Counted from the stretch's first letter, positions 23,692-35,745 are shown. The stretch is 64,000 nucleotides of DNA from Pinus tabuliformis (GCA_031772625.1 CM062805.1:803363592-803427591), one strand, 5' to 3'. Translations and numbers: made by a program. Notes: a model not told the origin generated them from the sequence alone.

Positions 23692-24197
23692 TATAGCACC
23701 ACGATTTGGCATGTTATTTTTGAGATCGTGGGGATAAAAATTAAGAGGCACATTGTAATTAGACTTCTCTTATTCTACCATCCCAGTTTTCGAGCAATTG
23801 AGAAAGTTGTATCGAGAAAACAAAATGAAGTTTATGATAACTAGCAACGAGAAACCCAACAATCATCCCATAAATGTTGTACATACAGATTTAGAATCAT
23901 TTATTTTGTATAATGATAGTGGACTGAACGATGTAGATAGTCAGCTTGTAGAGATTAAAGATGTACCAAATATTTTCAACACTATAAGGACAGTTTCAAA
24001 CTAAGAAAGAGAAGCGCTGCCAAACTCGTCTAGAAATCCATAAGACAAGGTAGAAAGAGGATCATATCAGCCATTTGAAAAGGTACATGAAACTTCTGAA
24101 GAATATGAAGTGAAAGTTCAGAAAATTGACCCAAAACAGCAAAAACAATGGACAACTCTTGGAGGAGGAAAATGGCCTTTAGACCATGGACTTTGAT
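23692..24197 (+). pseudogene. Element B protease end and linker, up to the RNase H cut by element E
   Basis: The frame resumes the B protease as APRFGMLFLRSWG, then a frame change leads to a linker (23798-24004) containing YRENKMKFMITSNEKP and ESFILYNDSGLND. This kind of linker follows protease in Tat-lineage polyproteins. At 24170-24197 the start of an RNase H domain (WTL followed by Asp) is cut by element E; the continuation is at 31754. Several stops are present. Confidence 0.7.
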
Positions 24198-25643
24198 TGA
24201 TCAGAATTGGATCCATGAAAATTATCAGAGTTCCATGATTGTATCAAATCATGAAAGACTTAAAAATCTTGTAAACAATGAGCTATCAGAAATAACCTCT
24301 GTATAATGGTAATCTGCAGCCAGCATGGAGCAACGAGGACCTTCTGTCAAAGCGCGCTAACCATTGGCCCATGGGGACTGTGCATGGTGCAAAAATGGAA
24401 ATTGGGAAATCTAGATCAGGAAACGGATGTTGTTTCTGATGCATGATTAGTGCATCGCTGGGAAAAACCCCTCGAGAAGGAAATGCCTCAAGCACTCGGT
24501 CATAAGGGAAACTAAGAAACCGTGGGAAAAGTGTTGAAATGACAGGCGGGTCCTGCGCTCCAAAACCGACGGAATATCGGAGGCGTTTCAGGTGGTAAGT
24601 GGGTTTGGCCGAAGACCTAGTGATTCCATACGTTGAATGACGCGTGTCTGGCGGATGAGAGAGAAAACCCCTCTCATCACAGGCTAACATTCGAGCAAGT
24701 CAACCGTGCGATAAGATCGATAACTGTAGGATCTGGAGGCCCCAGATCTAACGGCGGATATTGTTCCTGATGGGAGAACAGATTTGGAGGGAGGAAATAA
24801 GCTACTGTGCATAAGGGTTTGAAGTCTGATTCAACCGCTGAGCTGGCAGATGAATCATTTCACAAAGTAACCGACGTAACGAAGCATTCAAGGAAAGCTA
24901 GTGCTCAATTCGTGAGGGGACAAGTGGCCACCTACCTGTGAAATGTGACACAGTGGCGATGACGCAGAGGTAGGAAATTCCAAACGGACAGTGGCAGGTG
25001 ATCCAAAGAGACAGAAGAGGAAGCAAACAATCAAGAGAGGGATTGGCTTTAAGCCATGAATAGACAGAGAATAGAAACAAGGAGACATTGAGACAGAAGA
25101 AAGAGTGAAGCAAGAAGAAGAGAACAAAGCATCAAGCTGACCTGCAGAGCTAAGGCGGCATCAAGCAGATAGAACTGAGAAAGCTTGAGAGGTTCAAGCA
25201 ATCCCTGTGAGGATATCTCTCGGGAACTGAGTACCAAATTGGACTCATCCCATTAAGACCATTAAGGTCGAGACTTGGTAAGGAAGAGTCTGTGTACTCT
25301 AGTGGCTTGGGGAATCCAAGTACCACCCTACTAAGCAACATCTATTACAGGAGACTCAAATTGAGCTCCTCATTGTAAAAACTATGCTTAAATACACAAT
25401 AAGAAAAGGCCACCACTGAAAGCTGGACCAGGAGATGTAGCCCAGAAGGGTTGGGTGAAGTCCTTATTAAATTGTTTGTTTTGCATTTGCTTGTTGTGTT
25501 TCTCTTACTGTTTTCCAGTGTCTGTGTATTTTACATTCTTATCGATATGTTGCCTAAGATAACATAGACACACACCAGCACATGAGTCTGTAATACCTAC
25601 ATATATTAATTAATTGAGATCACTCATAGGTGATTTCAGATCA
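24198..25643 (+). repeat. Element E 5' LTR
   Basis: 1446 bp, starting TGATCAGAATTGG and ending TTTCAGATCA. The U5 portion (GGAGATGTAGCCCA, then TTATTAAATTGTTTG near 25430-25475) resembles the same region of the element G LTR. Confidence 0.95.
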
Positions 25644-25645
25644 AG

Positions 25646-25657
25646 TGGTATTAGAGC
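25646..25657 (+). promoter_or_regulatory. Element E primer-binding site
   Basis: TGGTATTAGAGC lies two bases after the LTR, one base from the initiator tRNA-Met site. Confidence 0.9.
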
Positions 25658-25704
25658 TCTAGGCTATTAAGGTTAGACAAGCTTGTGCTGGATTTAGTTG
25701 TTGA

Positions 25705-26793
25705 ATGCAAACTATATCAAAGCTCAAAATGGGAGAAGGAGAGTTGGTCAAAACTAATCCTGAAATTGGGAGAGTCTATCCTCAGAAGACAATGTCAGAG
25801 GAAAGTTCTGTGGGGACAGACCCTCAATTCATAGATAGTTTCCTGGCCATAAGGTCCATGGTAGAGGAGATGTATAAGGACTTTAGAAAATATAAAGATG
25901 AAGATTCATCAGGCTCCAAACAAGTTAAAGGAGAAGATGAGTCTCTCCTCCATGACCACTCAAAAGGCAAAGGGAAAGAAGAAAGCTTTCTCACACCTCC
26001 TAATAGCCCTGAACATAAAAAGAAGACATATTTGATTAAACTAGATGTTAAATTTGATTTACCTATATATGATGGAGAGTTGAATGAAAAAATGTTGGAT
26101 AATTAGATCAGACAAATTGATGTTTATTGCAGAGTGCAGAGTATTGATTCAGACAAGAGCAAGATTCAGCTGGCAAGCCCACGCCTTGGAGGCACTGCCT
26201 TAGTTTGGTGGGAAGGCAGGACCCAAGCTAGCATGAAGAGACATGGTAAGACTCTTTCTGTCTGGAGTGAATTCATTTCTACAATCAAAAAGCAGTTCTA
26301 TCCATTGGTCTACATGCAGCAAGCCATGATGAGCTGGAAAACTCTTCGACAGTTGAAAGGGAAAAGTATACAAGGTTACACCCAAGAATTTAGAAAGAGA
26401 GCATTGATTCTAGGAATCTCACTAGACTCACCTGAGACTCTGTTGAAGTACATCGGTGGTCTACACAGCTACATGAGGCACATTATCCTCATGTTTAATC
26501 CCACTAGTATAGATGAGGTATCTGTTCAAGCTACACATCTAGAAGCTAGAGGAAAGAATGGAAACCCAAAAGTTGGGGGATCATCCCAACCCACTGCAAG
26601 CATGAATAAGGAGAAAAGAAAATAGAAATGGAAAGAAAGGAAGGCCAACACTACATAGAAAAGTAAGTCTTCATGCACTCACTGTAAGAAGGATGGGCAT
26701 GATGATGAGCACTGTTGGATTCTGCATCTGGAGCTGAGACCTAAGAAGTTCGAGGGCAAGAAGAAGAAGATTGATGCAACTATTAAGAAAGAT
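25705..26793 (+). pseudogene. gag: Element E gag with zinc knuckle
   Basis: One frame runs from ATG 25705 through gag into protease, broken by TAG codons at 26104, 26623 and 26656. The capsid core includes ALVWWEGRTQ (about 26200), FYPLVYMQQAMMSWKTL and the QGYTQEFRKRALILG segment typical of gypsy gag. The nucleocapsid knuckle [14 protein letters not shown], an intact CCHC, lies at about 26677-26718. An acidic N-terminal region precedes the capsid. In an active copy it would form the particle and bind genomic RNA. Confidence 0.9.
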
Positions 26794-28937
26794 TTGGGGT
26801 CAGAATTAGGAGATGAAACAACCATTGCAACCATAGGTATAAAAGGTAAGAATTCTGAAGTATCTACTAGTAATTCTACACAATCTACTATTGATGAAGA
26901 AAATGAGAGAAAAATACATGAGCTTTTCCATATTCGAGCTATTTCCAAACACCAAAAGATTGATACTTTATTTGATAGTGGCTCACGAGTAAATTTAATT
27001 TTTGAAGCAATTTTAAGGAAGTTGGGATTATTGACTACACCTCACAAGGAACCATACCCATTAGGATGGTTAAATGATAAAGCACAACTACAAGTGACTA
27101 GACAATTCAAAATAAAGTTTTCTTTTGGGTCAGCATTTGTAGATGAGGTTGAGTTAGACATAATTCCTTTGGATATATGTGGATTTTTCTTAGGAAGTCC
27201 TTACTTGTATGACAGAAAAGCTATTTTCTATAGAGCTAAGAACAAGTATCTACACGTTAAAGATGGAATTGAATACTTTGTAAGAGCTCATAAGCTCAAG
27301 AATAATTACACTCTCATAAACTCAGGGCAGATGAAACGAATGATAAATTCATGTAAACAATTCTTATTGATGGTTGCAAAGGAAAAGAAACCTGATAACA
27401 CCAATGTATTTAGGGGATGTAGTGATAAACAACAGGCTGATTTAGAAAAATTTGTTTCAGAGTATGATATCTTGTTTCAAGAACCTAAAGGTCTGCCACC
27501 CAAAAAGGAAATAGTGCATGAAATTAATTTGCAGCAAGATGCTCCATTGCCTAACATTGGAATGTATAGGATGTCCGCTTTAGAGAACACAGAAATCAAG
27601 AAGCAGGTGCAGGAGTTGCTCGAGAAGGGGTTCATCAGACCTAGCACATCACCATGTGGGTCACTAATCGTTTTGGTGAGAAAGAAAGATGGCTTGTGGA
27701 GAATGTGCATTGATTTCCGAGCACTGAATAAGATAACAATAAAAAATCGTTATCCCCTTCCTCACATAGATGATCTCTTAGATCAATTGAAAGAAGCTAG
27801 TTATTTTTACAAGTTAGACTTGCATAGTGGATATCATCAGGTCAGAGTTGCAGAAAAAGATGCATGGAAGACTGCCTTCAAGACAAAGCAGGATTGTATG
27901 AGTGGTTGGTTATGCCTTTTGGCTTAACTAATTCTCTTACTACTTTCATGAGAATAATGAATGATGTACTCAACCCTTTTCTTGATGATTTTGTTATTGT
28001 GTATCTAGATGACATTATGATATTTAGCAAAACATGGGAAGAACATCTAAAGCATGTTAAGCAGACACTAGATGTTTTGAAAAGAGAAAAACTTTATGTT
28101 AAACTCTCAAAATGTGAATTTGGCAAAACATCTCTAAATTATTTAGGACATATAGTAGGGGGTGGTGAATTGAAGATAGATCCCTCTAAGGTGGCAGTCA
28201 TTGTAAACTAGCCTAAACCCAAATCTGCTACAAAAGTTAGGAGCTTCTTAAGAGCAGCACAATATTGGAGAAATTTCATTTCTAACTTTTCTTTAATTGC
28301 AGCTCCCTTACATGCTTTAACAGGATTGAACAAGGTGTTCCAGTGGGGAGGCAAACAGCAGAAAGCCTTCGACACCTCGAAAGAAAAGATTAGTACAACA
28401 CCAGTACTAGCACTACCCGATCTTCAAAGACCATTTGAGATCCAAATGGATGCCAATGACTATGCCATGGGAGTAGTGTTGATACAACACGGTAAACCCA
28501 TATGTTATCATTCTGAGAAATTTAATTCTGCAGTAGTTAACTATCCTACATGTGATAAAGAATTGTATGCATTAGTACAGAGTGTGAAAAAGTGGAAACA
28601 TTACTTAATGGAAAAAGAGACAGTAATGCATACTGATCATCAACCACTTCAATATCTACACTCCCAAACTAAGTTGCAACAATCAAGACACTATAGATGG
28701 ATGGGTTTTATACAACAACTTCATTTAGTCATAAGATATAAAAAGGGCATACACAATAAAGTTGTAGATATGCTATCTAGACCCATTATAAATGCATCTA
28801 CTATACTTAAGCATAATTCTGTGTTGCATGAGAGCTACATTGAAAAATATGCTCAAGATATAGACTTTAAAGATGTATATGCAACTTTAAGTCAAGGCAA
28901 ACGAGTAGAAGAATTGGATTATCATGTAAAGGACTGA
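26794..28937 (+). pseudogene. pol: Element E protease, reverse transcriptase and RNase H
   Basis: Protease: [12 protein letters not shown] (about 26970) carries the DSG active site. [22 protein letters not shown] (27703 on), [13 protein letters not shown], and YLDDIMIF (about 28003). A one-base loss in a G run near 27891 shifts the frame between the FKTKQ and [10 protein letters not shown] segments. A TAG at 28209 lies at the usual Trp of the VNWP motif. RNase H follows with MDANDYAMGVVLIQ, KELYALVQSVKKWKHYL and HTDHQPLQYL. The domain order PR-RT-RH is normal gypsy. A TGA at 28935 ends the open part. Confidence 0.93.
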
Positions 28938-30316
28938 CTCCTATATCATTGTGGGAAGTTATGCATTCCACAAACTGAAAGGGTAAAGATAATTTGAGAA
29001 TCATACACTTCTCTAATATCAGGTAACTTTGGGGTAAGTAAAACAGTTGTACAGCCGCAAATATTTTGTTATTGGCCAAAAATGAACGAGACAGTTTCTC
29101 GATATGTAAGAGGGTGTACTATATGTGCTAAAAGCAAGCCCAGCAATAGGAAACTAGGCTTGTACACTCCATTACCAGTTCCTTCTCAGCCTTGGGAAAG
29201 TGTTTCCATGGATTTATTTGGAGGACTGTCTAAATCTAGAAAGGTCATGACTATCTGTATGTTGTTGTGGATAGGTTCAGTAAAATGTGTATTTTGATAC
29301 CTTGCAATAAGAAGATTACAACTGAACAAACTATAAACTATTCTTTCAACATGTATGGGTTCATTTTGTATTACCCACTTCCATTCTATCTGATCGAGAC
29401 ACCCAATTTTTGGGACAGTTTTGGTCAAGTCTGTGGGAACTGATGGACACCAAATTGAAGAAAAACACAACTTTCCATCCACAAACCAATGGTGAGACAA
29501 AAGTAGTCAACAGGAATATGATCCAGTTACTCAGGGGATATTGCAGTAAACATCCTAAGCTTTGGGATGAATATTTGTGTTATGTGCAGCATGCTTACAA
29601 CCGAACTAAACATTATTCTACAAAGAGATCTCCTTTTGAGACCTGTTTTGGTTTCACACCAAGGTCTCCTTTGGATTTTGTCTTTGGTAAGGACACAATA
29701 GTTGAGGGACACATCGATGTGGACAAGGAAACTAGGTTCATTGAACAAATCCAAGAGATCCACCAGGCAGTACAGGAACAACTAGAAAAGAGCCAAGCCA
29801 AATACAAGGCAAGGCATGACAAGCATTAGATCGAGCATAGTTTCCAAGTTGGTGATCAAGTCTGGTTGTATATCAGCAAAGATAGAATGCAAGGTGAAGG
29901 TAAAAAGCTAAAGCCTATCAGGTATGGACCTTTCAGGATACTTAAGAAAATTGGTGAGAATGCTTTTCGCCTTGATCTACCAGCTTACATGCACATCTAC
30001 TCAATTGTAAATTCAGATAGCTTGAGATTATTTGAACCTTCACTAATCGAAGATCTTGAAGAAGAGAGTCAATTGCCTTCTATTGATGACCTGCAACCTA
30101 AATATCTTAATGAATTGCAGGAAGACATAGTTCTGGACAAGAAGGTGAGAATGACACACAAGGGAGATGTTGAGTACCTCAGAATTAGGTTCAAGGGTTC
30201 AAAGCCAAGCAGTGCAAAGTGGATAGAGATTGGACAAGTGAGACAATTGTACCCTCACTTAGAATGTTTGAAAACCAACTTTTGGTGGTCCAAAATCTTT
30301 TTTAGTGGGAAGGTCG
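28938..30316 (+). pseudogene. Element E integrase and chromodomain-like tail
   Basis: The HHCC zinc-binding region is partly lost behind stops, with the last Cys pair visible in RGCTICAKSK (about 29110). The DDE core has SMDLFGGL (first Asp, about 29205) and [12 protein letters not shown] (second Asp, about 29390). It also has HPQTNGETKVVNR (about 29480), where the catalytic Glu is replaced by Lys. A frame change lies between 29290 and 29390. A TAG at 29827 splits the C-terminal part. That part (IEHSFQVGDQVWLY, GPFRILKKIGENAFRLDLP) is the GPY/F-type module, followed by a chromodomain-like end (30130-30270). A polypurine tract TTTTTTAGTGGGAAGG precedes the 3' LTR at 30317. Confidence 0.9.
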
Positions 30317-31753
30317 TGATCTGAATTGGATCCATGAAAATTATCAAAGTTCCATGACTGTATCAAATCATGATAGACTTAAAAATATTGTAAACAATGA
30401 GCTATCAGAAATAACCTCTATATAATGGTAATTTGTAGCCAACACAGAGCAACGAGGACCTTCAGTCAAAGCACGCTGACCATTGGACCATGGGTACTGT
30501 GCATGGTGCAAAAATGGAAATTGGGAAATCCAGATCAGGAAATGGAGGCTATTTCTGATGCGCAATTAGCGCAAAACCCCTCGAGAAGGAAAAGCCCCAA
30601 GCACTCAATCAGAAGGGAAACCAAGAAACCATGGGAAAAGCGCTAAAACGACAGGCGGGTCCCGCACTCCAAAACTGGCGAAATATCGAAGGCGTTTCAG
30701 GCAGTAAGCGGGTTTGGCTAAAGACCCAGTGATTCCGTACATTGAATGATGCATGTCTGGCGGATGAGAGAGAAAATCACTCTCATCGCAGGCTAACATT
30801 CGATCAGGTCAACCACATGATAAGAGTGATAACTGCAGGATATGGAGGCCCCAGATCTAATGGCAGAGATTGCACCCCATGGGATACCGGATTTGGAGGG
30901 AGGAAATAAGCTACTATGCATAAGGGTTTGAAGTTCAATTTGACCGTTGAGCTGGTGAATGAATCATTTCACAAAGTAACCAAATTAACGAACCATTCGA
31001 GGAAATCTGGCACTCAGTTCATTAGGGGACAAGTGGCCACCCCCCTGTGAAACGTTACACAATGGCGATGACGCAAAGGCAGGGAATTCCAAATGGACAG
31101 CAGCAGGCAATCTGAAGAGACAGAAGAGGAAGCGAACAATCAAGAGACGGATTGGCTTTAAGCCATGAACATATAGAGAACAGAAACAAGGAGACAGTGA
31201 CACAGAAGAAAGAGCGAAGCAAGAAGCAGAGAACAGAGCATCGAGATGACCTACAGAACTAAGGCAGCATCGAGCAGATAGAACCGAGAAAGCTTGAGAG
31301 GTTCAAGCAATCCCTGTGAAGATATCTGTTGGGAACTAAGTACCAAATTGGACTCATTCCATTAAGACCATTGAGGTTGAGACTTGGTAAGGAAGAGTCT
31401 GTGTTCTCTAGTGGCTTGGGGAATCCAAGTACCACCCTACTAAGCAGCATCTGCTATAGGAGACTCAAATTGAGCTCCTCATTGTAAAAAATCTGCTTAA
31501 AGACACAATAAGAAAAGGCCACCACTGAAAGCTGGACCAGGAGACGTATCCCAAAAGGATTGGTTGAACTCCTTACTAAATTGTTTTGTTTTGTGTTTGC
31601 TTGCTGTGTTTCTCTTACTGTTTTCCATTGTTTGTGTATTTTTCAATCTTATCGATCCATTGCCTAAGATAACATAGACACACACCAGCACATGAGTCTA
31701 TAATACCTGCATATATTAATTAACTGAGATCACTCATAGGTGATTTCATATCA
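30317..31753 (+). repeat. Element E 3' LTR
   Basis: 1437 bp, matching 24198-25643, starting TGATCTGAATTGG and ending TTTCATATCA, followed by the duplicated TTGAT. Confidence 0.95.
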
Positions 31754-32460
31754 TTGATGGTTCCCTTGGGAAAGTATTGGTATTTGGATTCAAAGTCCAC
31801 ATCATCATCAACAAGCTAATCTCCCTCAACATGTTAGATTGTGCTCATATAAGTTAGGTTTTGATTGCACTAACAATGAGGCAGAGTATGAAGCATTGAT
31901 CACAGGTTTGAAGATCTTGAAGAGGTTAGGTGCCCACAGAATTTCCGTGTATGGTGATTCAGAACTTGTAATTAAGTAAGTTAAAGGTGAATATCAAGCT
32001 CACCATCCATGAATGAAACAATATAGAAATGCGGTTTTAGATATTCTAAGAATTTTTCCCAAATATACACTTTCAATTGTACCAAGGACTCAAAATCTTA
32101 TGGCAGATTCATTAGCTACAGCTGCAAGTAATTTTTAAATTTCAATTTTTTCTAACAAGAAATTGAGATTCATGTGAAGCATCAGCCCTCAGTTCCTGAT
32201 AACTTGTGATATTGGCAAGTATTCTGGGATGACAAACAGCTGAATAAATTTCTTTAGAGTGAAGGAGAGTTTGAAAATTGTTCTATGGATGAAGTCTATG
32301 ATGAAGATGATCAAGTCATCAAGGTAGCTTAGGGTTATATACTACAGCTAAAATATGACAATATTCTGAAAGGTCTCATACCTTTGGAAGATTGTTTGAT
32401 CAGGATGATGTAGCAAGGAAGCCTACATTGGTTCCTACAGAGAAAGGTATCGAAGACGTG
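31754..32460 (+). pseudogene. Element B extra RNase H (archaeal-type, upstream of RT) and linker
   Basis: Directly after element E the frame continues as IDGSLGK, then TNNEAEYEALITGLKIL (about 31868-31920), ISVYGDSELVIK (31935-31975) and a C-terminal QNLMADSLATAASNF (32093-32137). These are the Asp, Glu, Asp and final Asp positions of an RNase H fold of the type that plant Tat elements carry in addition to the gypsy RNase H. TAA and TGA stops and a frame change interrupt it. A linker with SVPDN...YWQVFWDD and NIGT leads into RT. The domain therefore lies between protease and RT, not after the gypsy RNase H. Confidence 0.85.
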
Positions 32461-33930
32461 AACATTGGAACAACAGACAAACCATAAATGATCAAGCTAT
32501 CCAAATCATTATCTCCCAAAGCAAAAGAGAAATACATTCGTTTATTGTCTAAATTTTCTGATGTCTTTGCTTGGGATTTTGCAGATTTGAAGGAGTACGA
32601 TAAGAAGATAATTCAGTACACAATTCCAATTATGCCTTATCAAAAGCCCTTTAGGAAGAAAACAAGAAGGATCAATCCAAGATTGTTTCCATCCATAGAA
32701 AAAGAATTTAATAGACTTTACAAGGCGGGCATCATTGTTCCCGTCATATTTTCCGACTGGATATCAAATATAGTTCTGGTGAGAAATAATACTGTGGAGA
32801 TAAGGCTTTCCATAGACTTCAAAAACTTGAACAAAGTGTGTCTAAAAGACAATTACCCACTTCCAAAAATGGACCATATTCTTCAAAGAGTTGTTGGCAC
32901 TTCCCATCTTTCACTTTTGGATGGTTATTTCAGTTACAATCAAGTTTTAATGCATGAGGACGATCAAGCTAAGATGGCATTCACCATACCTTGGGGCACA
33001 TTCAAATATGCAAATATGCCATTTGGTCTCAAAAATGCAGGGGCCACTTTTCAGCGTGCCATGGACATAGCATTTTTAGATGAAAAAGATGTTTTCCTAG
33101 TTGTATACTTAGATGATGTAACCGTATGTTCACTTTCAGATGATGAAAATTTGCATCATTTAAGAATCATTTTTCAGAAGTGTAGAAAGTTTAGAATCTC
33201 TCAATCCAAAGAAATTTTCTTTTGCTATGTAGGAAGGCAAACTCCTTGGCCACATCATTTCAAAAGATGGCATCCAGATCGACCCTTCAAGAGTAGAATC
33301 CATTCAGCAAATTGGTTTTCCTTGCAGCAAAAAGGAAATCCAAGCTTTCAATGGTAAGATGAATTTCTTACGAAGATTTATTCCTAATTTGGCTGAGAAT
33401 CTTAGAGAAATGATCAATATGTTGAAAAATGATAATGAGGTAAAATGGTCCGAAGAATCTTTTAAGTCCTTTCATGCAGTCAAGCTTGCCTTAACTATTG
33501 CCCCTGTTCTGATTATACCGATGATTTTATCATATTTTCATTTGCTTCCGAGCATACTATGGCAGTGGTGCTAGTGCAAAAAAAGAATAAAATCGAGCTG
33601 CCAATTTCATTTTTCAGTTGCAACATCAGGGATCCAGCTCTTAAGCACAATATCATTGAGAAATAGGCATTATCTTTGGTAAAGGCAATCAAATATTTCA
33701 GAGTTTACATATTACATCTGCATACCCTTTCTTATGTGCCTAATGCAGCGGTAAAAGAAGTCTTTGTGCAGAATGGTCCGAAAGTTAGGAGAGGAAGATG
33801 GATAGCAGCACTATTAGAATATGATCTTGAGATCAAGCCTACAAATCTAATCAAGGGTCAAGGCTTAGCCAAACTCATGGTCGATTCAAAACTTCATGCT
33901 CTAGACATCAACCTTGTGGCAGCATTGTAA
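32461..33930 (+). pseudogene. pol: Element B reverse transcriptase and gypsy RNase H
   Basis: From NIGT and MIKLSKSLSPKAKEKY, RT motifs follow: PFRKKTRRINPRL, IRLSIDFKNLNKVCLKDNYP (32805), SLLDGYFSYNQV with the first catalytic Asp, MPFGLKNAGATFQRAMD (33016) and VVYLDDVTV (33103). The frame shifts near 33225. The second part has KMNFLRRFIPNLAENL, then a gypsy RNase H core (ALTIAPVLIIP, FASEHTMAVVLVQKK after another shift) and ends with LEYDLEIKPTNLIKGQG (33820). The catalytic residues of RT are intact. Stops are few, mostly TAG. Confidence 0.9.
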
Positions 33931-35223
33931 GAAAATCAAGAAGAAGTGGATCTCATTCAGGTATCTGATATATTTCTCTCGTCTCCATGATATTCTAATA
34001 TTATTTATGTACTTCAGCATCTAAATCCCCCTCCAGGCATGTCTAAGGCTAAGACCAGGTCATTGAAGTTGAAGGCTTCCAAATATTGTATCATGAATAG
34101 TGCACTTTATTGGAAAGATCTGGGAGGTGTATTGTTGAACTGTTTGACAGAATATGAGTCCAAAGAAGTAATAAATGACTTCCACAAAGGAGATTGTGGG
34201 GGTCACTTGTATTGGAAGACTATGGCCAACAAAGTAGTAAGAGCGGTTTACTATTGGCCTTTACTTTTTGCAGATATCTGCAAGGCAGTGATGAGTTGTC
34301 ACGAATGTCAAGTTTTCCAAGGTAAAAGAAAGCTTCTTCCTCTGCCTCTACAACCTATATTAGTTAATGCACCTTTTCAACATTGGGGCCAAGATTTCAT
34401 AGGTAAGATCAATCCATCATCATCCGCACAACACAAGTGGATATTGACAACTATGGACTACTTCACAAAGTGGATCGAAGTGATACCAACCAGGCAAGCA
34501 ACTGATTCGGTTATCATTTAGTTTTTAGAAACTAATATCTTGTCCCATTTTGGTTGTCCTCATAATATTATCACAGACAACACAACAACATTCAAGTCCA
34601 AAAATATGATTGAGTTTTGTGACAAGTACAACATAAAGTTGGGACATTCTACAACATACTATCTGCAAGGAAATGGTTTGGCAGAGTCCTCCAATAAATC
34701 CTTAAACAACATCATCAAAAAACTGTTGGAGGCCAAAAAACTGATCAATGCATTGTGGGAAGATCGGGTGAGTAGTAAGAAATGTCTTGGGATTTCTCCT
34801 TTTCATATTGTCTATGGAGTAGATACTATTTTCTCTACATCATTAGCAGTCCCGGCCATCCAATTGTTACAAGAAGCAGGAAATGAAGAGAATGATATGC
34901 AACGCCAAATCAATCAAATGATTCACTTAGAACAAACACAGGAAGATGTATTTTAGAACACCTCCAAGCTTCATGTTAAGATAAATAAGATCTATGACCG
35001 GAAAACAAAGGAAGATGTTTTCAAAATCGGAGATGTAGTACATCATTGCGATGCTAGAAATGAGGACAAGGGTAAGAATGGAAAATTTGAGAATTTATGG
35101 AAAGGCCCTTATCAAATTTCAGCTTTCTGGGGACAAAATGCTTTCTTGTTGGAGGAGATGAATGAATAACCATGCTTAGGAGGACCATTCAATGGCAGGC
35201 TCCTGAAGCATTATCTTTTCTGA
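33931..35223 (+). pseudogene. Element B integrase
   Basis: The zinc-binding region reads FHKGDCGGHLYWKTMANK (34180) and CHECQVFQGKRK (34300). The catalytic core keeps all three acidic residues: WGQDFIGKI (34387), IITDNTTTFKS (34570) and the Glu in GNGLAESSNKSL (34670). A TAG at 34519 and another at 34954 interrupt the frame. The C-terminal part (VFKIGDVVHHCDARN, LWKGPYQISAF) is the usual GPY/F-type module, ending RLLKHYLF with TGA at 35221. There is no chromodomain, as expected for Tat. Confidence 0.92.
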
Positions 35224-35293
35224 ATTGTCCTGGTTTCATTGTACATACATTTTAAATTTTTTGCAAGTGTGAAGTTGAAGATCATTGGAGTTC

Positions 35294-35732
35294 TGTTATA
35301 GATCTGAATCGGAAATACTATAGATCTGATATAAAAATATAAGACAATGCAAATAAACCCAGAAATAATATGAAATGATTCTTTATTGATATCAAACCCT
35401 TAAGGTAGGGCAACACCATACATTCACTCCTTAAGGAAGGAGAACACTCCACAAGCCATATGCATGTTCATACAATAATCCTTCACTCTCTCCATGTGGA
35501 GTCTCTAGCCTCTATATAGGCCTCATACATACAATACCATGGATCATTACCATGGTTCCCTCATACCATCAAACAAATACCATGGGCCCATTACATTATT
35601 ATTAACTACTTGTGGTCCCTTACATGACATGGGTTAACCACCTTATTTATTACTATGGCCCATCCCATTATTACATTATTACCTTGGGTACCTCCCTTAG
35701 TACCCCATATTATCTCCCCTAGGTATATAACA
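35294..35732 (-). repeat. Element H 3' LTR (left)
   Basis: 439 bp. On the minus strand a TATA-like CCTATATAGAGG lies at about 35512-35523, and an AATAAA-type signal lies at about 35381-35386, giving a plausible promoter, transcript start and end within the LTR. Confidence 0.93.
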
Positions 35733-35745
35733 TTCCACCCCCTAA
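35733..35745 (-). promoter_or_regulatory. Element H polypurine tract
   Basis: On the minus strand AGGGGGTGGAA directly precedes the 3' LTR. The 320 bases between it and the protease-like frame (35746-36067) show no gene. Confidence 0.8.

Larger units (their letters stand above)
24198..31753 (+). mobile_element. Element E: chromovirus-like Ty3/gypsy retrotransposon, 7.6 kb
   Basis: LTRs 24198-25643 and 30317-31753, both TGATC...TTTCA(G/T)ATCA, flank gag, protease, RT, RNase H and integrase in gypsy order. TTGAT occurs directly on both sides (24193-24197 and 31754-31758), an exact 5 bp duplication. The LTRs differ by about 7-10 percent in stretches compared by eye. The integrase is followed by a C-terminal segment resembling a divergent chromodomain. 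It interrupts the upstream RNase H of element B. Confidence 0.97.

Noticed and set aside
24286-25341. Several open minus-strand frames in the E 5' LTR, such as 24286-24690
   Set aside because: The partner LTR shows only shorter, shifted versions; the composition is that of LTR sequence, not of a protein gene.
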